Shown: positions 1-6,496, counted from the stretch's first letter. The stretch is DNA of 6,840 nucleotides from Saprospiraceae bacterium (GCA_023300255.1 JALZWC010000029.1:1-6840), one strand, 5' to 3'. The notes: generated from the letters alone by a model not told the origin. Numbers and translations: made by a program.

Positions 1-391
1 AGCGCATTCTGGCTCAACTTATTTAATTCTCTTCACTTACCGATAAATAATAGAGTGTACTTGAAGGCTATTTTAGATGTAATATTCAAGTAGTAATTTT
101 TTTGATAGATTATTTTAGTATTTACTCTTCTAATTTCTAACAGACAAGAATAATTCTGAAATATTCGATTATTTAGTAATATTTTTTTTATAAAAATTGA
201 TACAATTTTAATTAAAATGTTGATTATCAATTGCTTGTGTGACAAGGGTTGAGTTTTATTTTTTGGTACTCCTTTAGCAATAATAAAAGATAAGCTAATT
301 GTTAAAACAAATGAAAGTATCTACTATCTACTACTAAATATTTTTTGAATAGACGAATCAAAAATATAGTATCGTTTATTAAAAATTATAA
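1..391. other. AT-rich leader region without a convincing gene
   Basis: This stretch is strongly AT-rich and no reading frame in it looks like a protein. The only longer open frame (minus strand, 245 to 33) would need a TTG start and gives a low-complexity Ile/Lys/Asn-rich product. Two structures can be seen. One is a dyad at 195-232: outer arms AATTGATA/TATCAATT enclose a perfect 14-base palindrome at 205-218. The other is an 8-bp inverted repeat TACTTGAA/TTCAAGTA at 58-65 and 85-92. A promoter for the downstream operon must lie here, but I see no exact Bacteroidota TTTG/TAnnTTTG pair. The nearest is TTTG at 344-347 with TATCGTTTA at 370-378, one base too long to fit the -7 consensus. Confidence 0.5.
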
Positions 392-730
392 ATGGTGAAT
401 AAAAAGAATGATTTCGATCAGTTTTCAACACTTGTCAAAAAAAAAGAAAAGCCAATTATCTTTTTTTTATGCAAGCGAACCTTAGCTACTTATGTTTTCC
501 TTATCCCCATTCTGGAAGATTTGCAAATTAAATATCAGAATAAAATTATCTTTCAAGAAATAAAAAATGAAGTATCTAAAGCCGTTAAGGAACAATATAC
601 AATCTACCGGTATCCGACTTTTCTATTTTTTAAAAATGGAAAATTAGTCTATAAATTAGAAGGGTTCGTAAATCGCCAAAAACTCTTTAGTCATGTCAAA
701 TTTTTTTTAGAAAAGTCCCTATTGTTATAA
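392..730 (+). CDS. Thioredoxin-fold protein lacking the CxxC active site
   Basis: This 112-residue protein has the normal length of a stand-alone thioredoxin and no signal peptide, so it should be cytoplasmic. The second half is classic thioredoxin: YRYPTFLFFKNGKLV at 72-86 carries the cis-proline (P75) and the FFKNGK hairpin, followed by a G (91) and a closing helix. The first half has the strand PIIFFL (21-26) and the helix reading PILEDL at 39-44. Aligning that PIL with thioredoxin's (API-L) puts Leu-Ala-Thr-Tyr (31-34) where WCGPC's CGPC should be. The only cysteine (C27) lies four residues too early. It therefore cannot do normal dithiol chemistry; a structural or binding role is inferred. 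The ATG has an A/T-rich upstream without a Shine-Dalgarno, as usual in Bacteroidota. The gene ends 26 bases before the barrel gene, so it probably leads a three-gene operon. The coding sequence contains an A9 run and two T8 runs. Confidence 0.8.
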   Translation: MVNKKNDFDQFSTLVKKKEKPIIFFLCKRTLATYVFLIPILEDLQIKYQNKIIFQEIKNEVSKAVKEQYTIYRYPTFLFFKNGKLVYKLEGFVNRQKLFSHVKFFLEKSLLL

Positions 731-756
731 TGTAAATTGCCTTACCTAAATTTCTT

Positions 757-2565
757 ATGAAGAACTTAATAACTATTATTCTAATTTCATTTACTTTTCA
801 GCTATTAGGACAAACAGTTGACAAGCCTATTCTTATCACCGTTAAGCCTATCTCCACTACGGTTGCCCCTAATGGACAATCGGCAGTTGTAATTGATTTT
901 AAAATACCAAAAGGAATATGGCTTGGAGCACAAAACAAAGCTGCAAGAACGCCACCCGCAACAGTCATTTACCCTGTTTCCAATGATAAATTCACTTTTG
1001 GAACACCTCTATTCCCAGAGCCTTATACCGAAGGTGTACCTGCAAAAATAGGGGTCACTAAAGTATATAAAGAAGCATTGCGAGTAGTCATTCCTTTTAC
1101 GGTTGCTGCTAATGTGCCCGATGGAGATTATCCAATTAATTTTAATATTACTTATACACCTGGCTATAACGCAGGAAGGCTTACCACCCATAATAAAGAA
1201 ATGTATAGTACCACTATTTCCATTTCTAAAAATGCCATTCAGCAAGCAGTAATTCCAGCGCCCAAAAATGGGGAAGTCTCTGATGACTTTATAGTTGCAG
1301 CTAAAGAATATGATGTCTCGCCTATTTTTAGATTCATGTTTACCCCACTTAAAGAAGAGACCTTTCTAACGAATAGTCTTCATAGTATTTGGTTAGACCC
1401 AAAAAATCATGGTAAAACGGTTCGATTGATGCCTTTCCCTTACGCCTATAGTTCTAATTTTGAAGGGTCAAGTGTAGGCATGGGCTTAACGCTATTTAAT
1501 TCTACAAGAGAAGGGACAATGACTGGTATGTTTGCTATGTTCGGTTACTCTAATGAATATATTGGTGGGGCTTTTGGCGTTCAGGCGATTAGCTGTCCTG
1601 CTGCCTATCATAACTATCAGTTTTTCGCATTTGTTGGAGGAGAGAACTATCATTTTATTTCTCTTCATTACGAAAATTTGACTATAGGTAAAACGGAAAA
1701 TTTTGGGATTGAACTAACAGCCAATTCTTTGAACGAGCCTCGTAAACGTTTTTATGGATTAGGTGCAACTACAAGAGAAAGCGACGAGACTGTTTATCGA
1801 GAAGAAGAACTAGAAGGTATTCTTGATGCCTATTTCCTGCCTGCACAAAGTATTCGAGTCGGCCTTGGTCTTCGATATAGAGACATTGATACGGGGACGT
1901 CCATTTCAGATCTTTCGGACGAAGGGCTTCCATTTTTGGTGCAAGAAAACCGATTTGTTGACCTGCTTGGCTTAAATGGTGGGTCGGTACTCGGTACTAG
2001 ATTCAATCTAATTTACGACCATAGAGACCAAGAATTTTCTCCTTCCAGAGGATTTTATGGCAAAACTACTTTTGAGTATAATAATTTTTTAGACGACGAA
2101 ACATTTCCTGAAATAGCCGATAATTATTGGACGATAAATTTGGATATGCGTCAATATTTTTCTACCGCTAATCAACGATTAGTTTTTCTTATAAGAAATA
2201 GTTGGACGTTTAATTCTGAAGAGAATATTCCTTTTTTTGAAGGCGCTAGTCTTGGAGGGGTTAATACGATGAGAGCCTATGACCCTGATCGATTTATTGG
2301 AAAAAATTCTTTATTTGCTAGTATGGAAATGAGAGTTACGCTATTTGATGTAAAAGTATTAGGCTATCCATTGGCAGTTGAAATGGCTGGTTTCGTAGAT
2401 GCTGGACAAGTTTTTGGTGGGGGTCACGAATTAGGAGATGAGCTAAATGTTGATCCTGGTGTTTCCATAAGAATGATTAATCGACCAAATGTAGGAATGA
2501 TTTTTAATATAGCAAGTGGAGAAGATGGCGTATATTTTTCTGGAGGCATTGGCTTACCTTTTTAA
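757..2565 (+). CDS. Secreted DsbD-N-like domain fused to BamA/TamA-family outer-membrane barrel
   Basis: This 602-residue protein starts with a signal peptide (MKNLITIILISFTFQLLGQ, 1-19, probable cleavage after Gln19). Residues about 24-157 resemble the N-terminal domain of thiol:disulfide interchange protein DsbD: ITVKPISTTVAPNGQ, FKIPKGI (48-54), the pattern VYKEALRVVIPF (103-114), and then PDGDYPINFNITY. In DsbD the last strand leads into YQGC...GFC; here the matching positions are Gly136 and Leu142, so the redox pair is missing and C280 is the only cysteine. Residues about 220-602 form an Omp85-type surface-antigen barrel. It has DHRDQEFSPSRGF at 421-433, GG...RAYDPDRF at 500-513 (equivalent of the BamA VRGF loop), and a terminal beta-signal ending in Phe602. 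No POTRA repeats are visible; the DsbD-N-like domain takes their place in the periplasm. Its cargo or partner is unknown. The downstream patatin-barrel gene begins one base after this stop, so coupled translation is likely. The barrel family call is firm; the N-domain call rests on motif memory. Confidence 0.85.
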   Translation: MKNLITIILISFTFQLLGQTVDKPILITVKPISTTVAPNGQSAVVIDFKIPKGIWLGAQNKAARTPPATVIYPVSNDKFTFGTPLFPEPYTEGVPAKIGVTKVYKEALRVVIPFTVAANVPDGDYPINFNITYTPGYNAGRLTTHNKEMYSTTISISKNAIQQAVIPAPKNGEVSDDFIVAAKEYDVSPIFRFMFTPLKEETFLTNSLHSIWLDPKNHGKTVRLMPFPYAYSSNFEGSSVGMGLTLFNSTREGTMTGMFAMFGYSNEYIGGAFGVQAISCPAAYHNYQFFAFVGGENYHFISLHYENLTIGKTENFGIELTANSLNEPRKRFYGLGATTRESDETVYREEELEGILDAYFLPAQSIRVGLGLRYRDIDTGTSISDLSDEGLPFLVQENRFVDLLGLNGGSVLGTRFNLIYDHRDQEFSPSRGFYGKTTFEYNNFLDDETFPEIADNYWTINLDMRQYFSTANQRLVFLIRNSWTFNSEENIPFFEGASLGGVNTMRAYDPDRFIGKNSLFASMEMRVTLFDVKVLGYPLAVEMAGFVDAGQVFGGGHELGDELNVDPGVSIRMINRPNVGMIFNIASGEDGVYFSGGIGLPF

Positions 2566-2566
2566 T

Positions 2567-4807
2567 ATGAAGAAAGCATATTTATTTGTACTTATTTTTA
2601 TTTTCTGTATAAACTATTTGTTGGCACAAGTTGCTACAACTGATGCCAATAGACCAAAAGTAGGTTTGGTTTTAAGTGGAGGTGCAGCCAAAGGCTTTGC
2701 CCATATTGGTTTAATAAAAGTATTAGAAGAGGCAGGCATCCAACCCGATTATATTACTGGCGCAAGTATGGGTAGTATCGTAGGAGGGCTTTATGCCTTA
2801 GGGCTCGATGCAAAAGAATTAGAACAAATTGCGCTTAGTCAGAATTGGGAATTGATATTAAGTAATAAAATTGATCTTGAAAGTATCAACATCATTGAAA
2901 AAAAGAACTTTGATAGCCATTTTCTATCCCTAGATTATCAAGATGGTAAATTCTTGTTTCCACAAGGTCTAATTGATGGGCAGTATATGTCTTTAGTTTT
3001 AGCTCGTTTAGCCTGTCCAAGTCATTTTATTGATGACTTTGATGATTTCCCTACTCCTTTTAGATGCGTTGCAGTCAATCTTATAAATGGAGAAGTGGTC
3101 GTATTGGACAAAGGATTTCTCGCTCGGGCACAAAGAGCAAGTATGGCTATTCCAAGTATTTTTACCCCCGTTGAGTTAGATGATAAATTACTAGTAGATG
3201 GGGGAGTTATTAGAAACCTGCCCGCTCAAGAAGTAATAGACATGGGAGCAGATGTCGTTATCGGTGCTTATGCAGGTGGGGCGCCAGCCAATAAAGACGA
3301 TATGAAAACGGGTATCGATATTTTGATACAAACTAGCTTTCTATATGGTATCGCAGATTCTGAAGAACAAGCACAATTATGTGATATTTATGTGAATGTG
3401 GCAGCCGATTATGATGCTGCTGATTTTGACAAAGTTCAAGAAATTATTAATGCGGGAGAACGAGAAGCACGAGCACATTTACCTGCATTTAAGGCGTTAG
3501 CTGATAGGTTAAAAAAATTCCCTTCCCCTCCTCGAAAAGCTCCACTAACTTATCCTGATTCACTCTATATAAAAGATGTAAATACAACTGCTATTGATAA
3601 AAATTTAGAGCAATTAGTGCGGAGATCATTAAATATTAATAACCATCAAAAACAAGATTTACGAGCCATTGAAGATGGAATTAATTACGCCTTCGGCACT
3701 CAATTTTTTACGAATGTTAACTATTCTCTATCTTCCGATTCAATCGGTGTTACTGTACACGTAGAGGCAGAGAATGTTGCTCCTGCCATTTTAAATTTCG
3801 GACTCCATTATAGTAATGCGGAGGATGCCGCTATTATTTTAAAGGCCAATCTTAGAAATGTAATTGGGAATGCTTCTATAATTAGTGGCGGGCTACGGAT
3901 TTCCCAATCTCCTGCATTGACTGCCAATTACAAACATTATATTGGATATAATCGAAGATTTCTCTATAAGTTAGGTATAACTTTTCAGAAAGTTAATCAA
4001 AATACATTTATTCAGAATGGCGATTTAATTCGACCCTATAATCGTCGAAAATGGGAAGGCTTAGGGCAATTATTATGGGTACCGAAGCATAATTTCTTAT
4101 TTGGTCTGGGGTATAAATGGAATAGTTATGAATTAGAACCCAAATCAGACGAGACCTTAAATTTTGAAAAGTTTAGCACTACCAATAGAGCAATCGAACT
4201 ATTTTATAAGTCGAACACGCTAGATAGAAATTATTTCCCCAGAAAAGGTATGGAAGTACATTTTGGGACTAGTTGGCATCATGGATTAACTTATAAGGCG
4301 GATTATAACGCTCCAGAAGCTATTGATTTTATAAATATTTTAACCCCCGATCAATATACTCGGGCCCACTTGTTTTTATCTAATTATACGAGTCTTAATC
4401 CTTCTTTAGTACTGTTTCAACATTTTGGTGTGGGTATCAGCACAGAACCTGTGCTATTTGATAATTTCCAGTTAGGAGGAGATTTTTTCAATCGCGACCA
4501 ATCCTTACCTTTTGTCGGGTTAAGAGAATACGAGGCCCCTTTTTCAAATGTAGCCAATTTACAGTTGGGACTTCGGTATGCGCTGAATCCAAATTTTTTT
4601 CTTACACTTAGAGGAAATATAGCGGCTGGAAATTACGCTACTGATTCTATCCTAGATGATTTTGAGGATAACACGATAGTAGGAGGGGGGCTTTCCATTG
4701 AGTATGATTCTTTTTTAGGGCCTATTAGCTTTACGGCAGGTAAAAATAGTTGGAATAACGAATGGCAATATGCTTTAAATATGGGGCATCGATTTAGTTT
4801 TTTTTAG
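2567..4807 (+). CDS. Patatin-like phospholipase with POTRA and C-terminal outer-membrane barrel (type Vd / PlpD-like)
   Basis: I start this gene at the ATG at 2567, not at the in-frame ATG at 2516 inside the preceding gene. The 2567 start puts a clean signal peptide (MKKAYLFVLIFIFCINYLLAQ, 1-21) at the N-terminus and gives 746 residues, close to Pseudomonas PlpD. The patatin domain (about 30-320) shows the oxyanion-hole motif GGAAKG (38-43), the nucleophile elbow GASMG (65-69, Ser67), and the DGG motif (211-213, Asp211) completing the Ser-Asp dyad. All catalytic residues are present, so an active acyl-ester hydrolase (lipase/phospholipase A) is expected. Residues about 334-402 (YIKDVNTTAID..., helix, NYAFGTQFFTNVNYSL) look like one POTRA domain. 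About 403-746 is a beta-barrel ending in an aromatic beta-signal (GHRFSFF). By family knowledge the barrel anchors in the outer membrane and may expose the patatin domain. It is probably co-transcribed with the two upstream genes; the stop is TAG after a T8 run. Confidence 0.92.
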   Translation: MKKAYLFVLIFIFCINYLLAQVATTDANRPKVGLVLSGGAAKGFAHIGLIKVLEEAGIQPDYITGASMGSIVGGLYALGLDAKELEQIALSQNWELILSNKIDLESINIIEKKNFDSHFLSLDYQDGKFLFPQGLIDGQYMSLVLARLACPSHFIDDFDDFPTPFRCVAVNLINGEVVVLDKGFLARAQRASMAIPSIFTPVELDDKLLVDGGVIRNLPAQEVIDMGADVVIGAYAGGAPANKDDMKTGIDILIQTSFLYGIADSEEQAQLCDIYVNVAADYDAADFDKVQEIINAGEREARAHLPAFKALADRLKKFPSPPRKAPLTYPDSLYIKDVNTTAIDKNLEQLVRRSLNINNHQKQDLRAIEDGINYAFGTQFFTNVNYSLSSDSIGVTVHVEAENVAPAILNFGLHYSNAEDAAIILKANLRNVIGNASIISGGLRISQSPALTANYKHYIGYNRRFLYKLGITFQKVNQNTFIQNGDLIRPYNRRKWEGLGQLLWVPKHNFLFGLGYKWNSYELEPKSDETLNFEKFSTTNRAIELFYKSNTLDRNYFPRKGMEVHFGTSWHHGLTYKADYNAPEAIDFINILTPDQYTRAHLFLSNYTSLNPSLVLFQHFGVGISTEPVLFDNFQLGGDFFNRDQSLPFVGLREYEAPFSNVANLQLGLRYALNPNFFLTLRGNIAAGNYATDSILDDFEDNTIVGGGLSIEYDSFLGPISFTAGKNSWNNEWQYALNMGHRFSFF

Positions 4808-4937
4808 CTAAAAGCGCATATATTTGTTTGTGACCTCCCAACCGCTATTCTATTTTCAAATATAGTTTTGGGAGTTGATAGTACGGAAAACTGTTTATTG
4901 AAAAAAACTATCCGACATTTTTGTTTTAGATGGGAAA

Positions 4938-5189
4938 ATGAGCATGATCATTTCTGGCAAAATGGCTCAAAGAAAACAACTCTTTAAATTTTTAGATGAA
5001 ATGGAAACGGCTGGCGAAATTCTTTATGGTGTCCATGTGAATCAAAAAAGTATTATTTCTTGTTATGTTCGGAATAGAGAAGCAAATCATATTCATTTTA
5101 TTGATGGTGGAGATGGTGGTTATACACAGGCTGCTGTTTTATTGAAGAAGAAAATGAAAATAGATGCTTTTAAAAATACACAATCTTGA
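4938..5189 (+). pseudogene. C-terminal remnant of a DUF3095-family protein
   Basis: The open frame encodes 83 residues. They match, as I recall the family, only the last part of DUF3095 proteins, which are normally several hundred residues long: an Ile-Ser-Gly-x-x-x-Gln-Arg segment, then AGEILYGVHV (25-34), a cysteine strand SCYVRNR (41-47), and the terminal HIHFIDGGDGGYTQAA (51-66). The family-like reading continues upstream of the ATG in the same frame (LSDIFVLDGK just before Met1) back to a TGA at 4899-4901. Beyond that a matching segment (YGKLFIEK, from 4882) sits in another frame, joined across the run of seven A at 4901-4907. The rest of the gene is absent, because the patatin gene ends at 4807. 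I read it as a decayed fragment, although the 83-codon frame is intact and could still be translated. There is no Shine-Dalgarno. Confidence 0.6.
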
Positions 5190-5202
5190 AGTATAGATTT
5201 GA

Positions 5203-5223
5203 ACTTCCTCCACAAGAGGAAGT
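5203..5223 (+). terminator. Hairpin after the DUF3095 remnant, possible terminator
   Basis: ACTTCCTC and GAGGAAGT form a perfect 8-bp stem around a CACAA loop, 13 bases after the TGA stop of the DUF3095 fragment. The stem is relatively GC-rich for this window. The downstream side (ATTAAATAATTTTG) is AT-rich but lacks a clean T run, so terminator strength is uncertain. Confidence 0.45.
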
Positions 5224-5290
5224 ATTAAATAATTTTGTCTAGACTACCTGATCGCTGCTAATTATACCATCTAACTATTGAGGATATTTT

Positions 5291-5314
5291 AAAAAGTAAA
5301 TCAAATTACTTTTT
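5291..5314 (-). terminator. AT-rich hairpin containing the stop codon of the 5306-5500 gene
   Basis: AAAAAGTAA (5291-5299) and TTACTTTTT (5306-5314) form a perfect 9-bp stem with a 6-base loop. On the minus strand the second arm of the transcript ends in a U-rich run, as in an intrinsic terminator. The TAA stop of the minus-strand small membrane protein gene (5306-5308) lies inside the stem. With only one G-C pair the stem is weak, so this is a candidate. Confidence 0.4.
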
Positions 5315-5500
5315 ATTGTTTTTAGTCATTAAAGGAAGAAGTGTTAGTGTCCATACACCTAGTATACCTACAATAAGAAATATTTTTCCTGTAGCACCTA
5401 ACATCACATGTAATGAAAAATTTTCGACTGTATCAGATAAGCCTAATAAAATAATAGCGGTAATAACAATAAGAACAGGGAGGAAAGTGGGCTTTTTCAT
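5306..5500 (-). CDS. Small two-helix membrane protein
   Basis: I do not recognise this 64-residue protein. It has two hydrophobic helices, about 6-22 (FLPVLIVITAIILLGLS) and 38-58, joined by a short polar loop (SDTVENFSLH) and ending in a basic tail KNNKK. By the positive-inside rule both ends would face the cytoplasm. The ATG has an A/T-rich upstream with no Shine-Dalgarno. The second helix begins LGATGKIFLIVGIL. It lines up without gaps with MGMLVKISMIIAIL of the other small minus-strand protein at 5829-6014: Gly35, Lys39, Ile40, Ile43, Ile46 and Leu47 occupy the same residue numbers. The two are probably paralogues separated by a palindromic element. The plus-strand open frame over the same bases has no protein-like features, which supports this strand. 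Function unknown. Confidence 0.6.
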   Translation of the reverse strand: MKKPTFLPVLIVITAIILLGLSDTVENFSLHVMLGATGKIFLIVGILGVWTLTLLPLMTKNNKK

Positions 5501-5660
5501 AATTTATAAAGATTACTGGTTTAACTTGATATTAAAAACACTTTAACGCATAACATAATTCTAAATACGATGTAAGTTTTTATTTCTTTACATTCGTCGG
5601 CACCATAAATTTTATCGATTCCTATTCTAACTACATCCATCCATCCATTTAGTAGAACTA

Positions 5661-5821
5661 AGTAGTGTGACAATAATACCTTGACATTTAAATCGTTTCT
5701 TTTTCCGCTATTTTCTCTTAAAAAGGTACTTTAATAGAATAACTATTAAAGGACTTTTTAAGAAAAACTAGCAAAAAAATAATTCCATTTAAAATTGTTA
5801 ACTTATTATTGTCACACTACT
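5661..5821. mobile_element. Fold-back MITE copy A (161 bp, TA target duplication)
   Basis: The element begins AGTAGTGTGACAATAATA and ends with its exact reverse complement, TATTATTGTCACACTACT. TA flanks both ends (5659-5660 and 5822-5823), so the perfect repeat is 20 bp including the TA. The arms continue to pair imperfectly towards the middle. There, CTTAAAAAG/CTTTTTAAG (5717-5725, 5754-5762) and CTTTAATAG/CTATTAAAG (5729-5737, 5743-5751) close on an AATAA loop. The whole element is therefore one long hairpin. TA duplication with terminal inverted repeats is the signature of Tc1/mariner-IS630-type insertion, and with no gene inside it must be non-autonomous. A diverged second copy is at 6314-6472. 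It ends 5 bases (beyond the TA) from the stop of the minus-strand gene at 5829 and could also stop that gene's transcription. Confidence 0.85.
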
Positions 5822-5828
5822 TAATTAC

Positions 5829-6014
5829 TTATTTTTTTTTTTCCTTTTTCCATAATAGTTCATTACTACAGATAAGGATAGCTATGATCATAGATATTTT
5901 AACTAACATGCCCATTAGAATTTGTTGAGTAATACTATTACCTTTTAGATTAAAAAGTATCAAGAAAGAAAAAGATAATGCTAAGAAGAAGATCATTAAA
6001 CCGCTATTTTTCAT
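5829..6014 (-). CDS. Small two-helix membrane protein, probable paralogue of the 5306-5500 product
   Basis: I do not recognise this 61-residue protein. Helix one spans about 5-23 (GLMIFFLALSFSFLILFNL) and helix two about 32-50, with a short polar loop KGNSITQQ between them and a strongly basic tail WKKEKKK. Length, helix spacing, the Gly35 and Lys39-Ile40 positions at the start of helix two, and the lysine-rich end all match the neighbouring small protein at 5306-5500, so a shared origin is likely. Sequence identity outside these points is low. The tail is encoded by a long A run on the minus strand (T run at 5832-5841 on the plus strand), so its exact length is open to slippage or sequencing error. 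No Shine-Dalgarno at a normal distance. The palindromic element copy A lies immediately downstream. Function unknown. Confidence 0.55.
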   Translation of the reverse strand: MKNSGLMIFFLALSFSFLILFNLKGNSITQQILMGMLVKISMIIAILICSNELLWKKEKKK

Positions 6015-6313
6015 CCTATTAGATCTTAGTTAATAATGATTTTCTATGTATAAAATATTACTATAATGCTATTATTGCTCTAACATAAAAGTACTAATAT
6101 TGTTCAATATGTAATGTTTTTTTTTAGTAATTAACTATTCAGAGTTACTCGATATTCAGATCATTTTGATTTTATTTTTATACTTTTACTATAGCCGATC
6201 AGCTGTCCAAAATAAAACCAATTTATTTATGATACTATTGATTAGGAGCTAACTAGTGATCTTGATATTTTTTTTACTGAATGATAACAGTTTGTTTTCT
6301 TGTCAACTCTTTA
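6015..6313. other. Intergenic region, no gene seen
   Basis: This stretch of about 300 bases lies between the start of the minus-strand small membrane protein and palindromic element copy B. It is AT-rich with many stops in all frames, and I find no RNA gene or clear repeat. It must hold the promoter of the minus-strand gene, but no exact TAnnTTTG box is visible. Confidence 0.45.
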
Positions 6314-6472
6314 AGTAGTTGGCCAAAAATAACCTAACATTAAAATGGCTTCTTTTCTCGCTATTTGTCTTTAAAAAAGGTCTTACGTAGCTATGCTATG
6401 TGCGACTTTTTTAAAAAAACTAGCAAAAAAATAAGCTCATTTAAATTGTTATCTTATTTATGTCCGACTACT
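6314..6472. mobile_element. Fold-back MITE copy B (159 bp, TA-flanked)
   Basis: This is a diverged copy of the element at 5661-5821, in the same orientation. It begins AGTAGTTGGCCAAAAATAA and its right end, reverse-complemented, reads AGTAGTCGGACATAAATAA (16 of 19 identical, one of the differences a G-T wobble). TA flanks it at 6312-6313 and 6473-6474. The right arm shares an identical 20-mer with copy A, AAAAACTAGCAAAAAAATAA (6415-6434 here, 5763-5782 there). TTTAAAAAAG/CTTTTTTAAA (6370-6379, 6406-6415) forms the inner stem. The apical stem ACGTAGC/GCTATGT (6385-6391, 6395-6401, one G-T pair) with loop TAT differs entirely in sequence from that of copy A. It lies 106 bases upstream of the plus-strand gene at 6579. 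It has no coding capacity. Confidence 0.8.
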
Positions 6473-6496
6473 TACATACTCAAATTAGTTATAACT

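Noticed and set aside
33..245. Minus-strand open frame of 70 codons
   Set aside because: It needs a TTG start, is low-complexity Ile/Lys/Asn-rich, and has no domain-like pattern; it reads as a chance frame in AT-rich DNA.
89..334. Possible third copy of the palindromic element, suggested by AGTAGTA at the left and TACTACT at the right
   Set aside because: Only about seven bases match the ends, there is no internal similarity to copies A and B, and the arms do not pair inwards.
1009..1245. Minus-strand open frame inside the barrel gene
   Set aside because: It is fully covered by the strongly supported plus-strand barrel protein and shows no protein family features.
2516..2566. Upstream in-frame ATG for the patatin gene
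   Set aside because: It would overlap the preceding gene and put 17 extra residues before a clean signal peptide that starts at the ATG at 2567.
4835..4874. Inverted repeat CTCCCAA/TTGGGAG after the patatin gene as a terminator
   Set aside because: The stem is only 7 bp with a 26-base loop and no T run follows; it also falls where degraded DUF3095-like sequence appears to lie.
5316..5546. Plus-strand open frame opposite the 5306-5500 gene
   Set aside because: It is the antisense of the two-helix membrane protein; its product lacks helices, signal or motif, while the minus-strand product has a coherent membrane topology and a paralogue.
5634..5648. Short CATC tetranucleotide tandem
   Set aside because: It has about three to four units, is intergenic and too short to argue for function.
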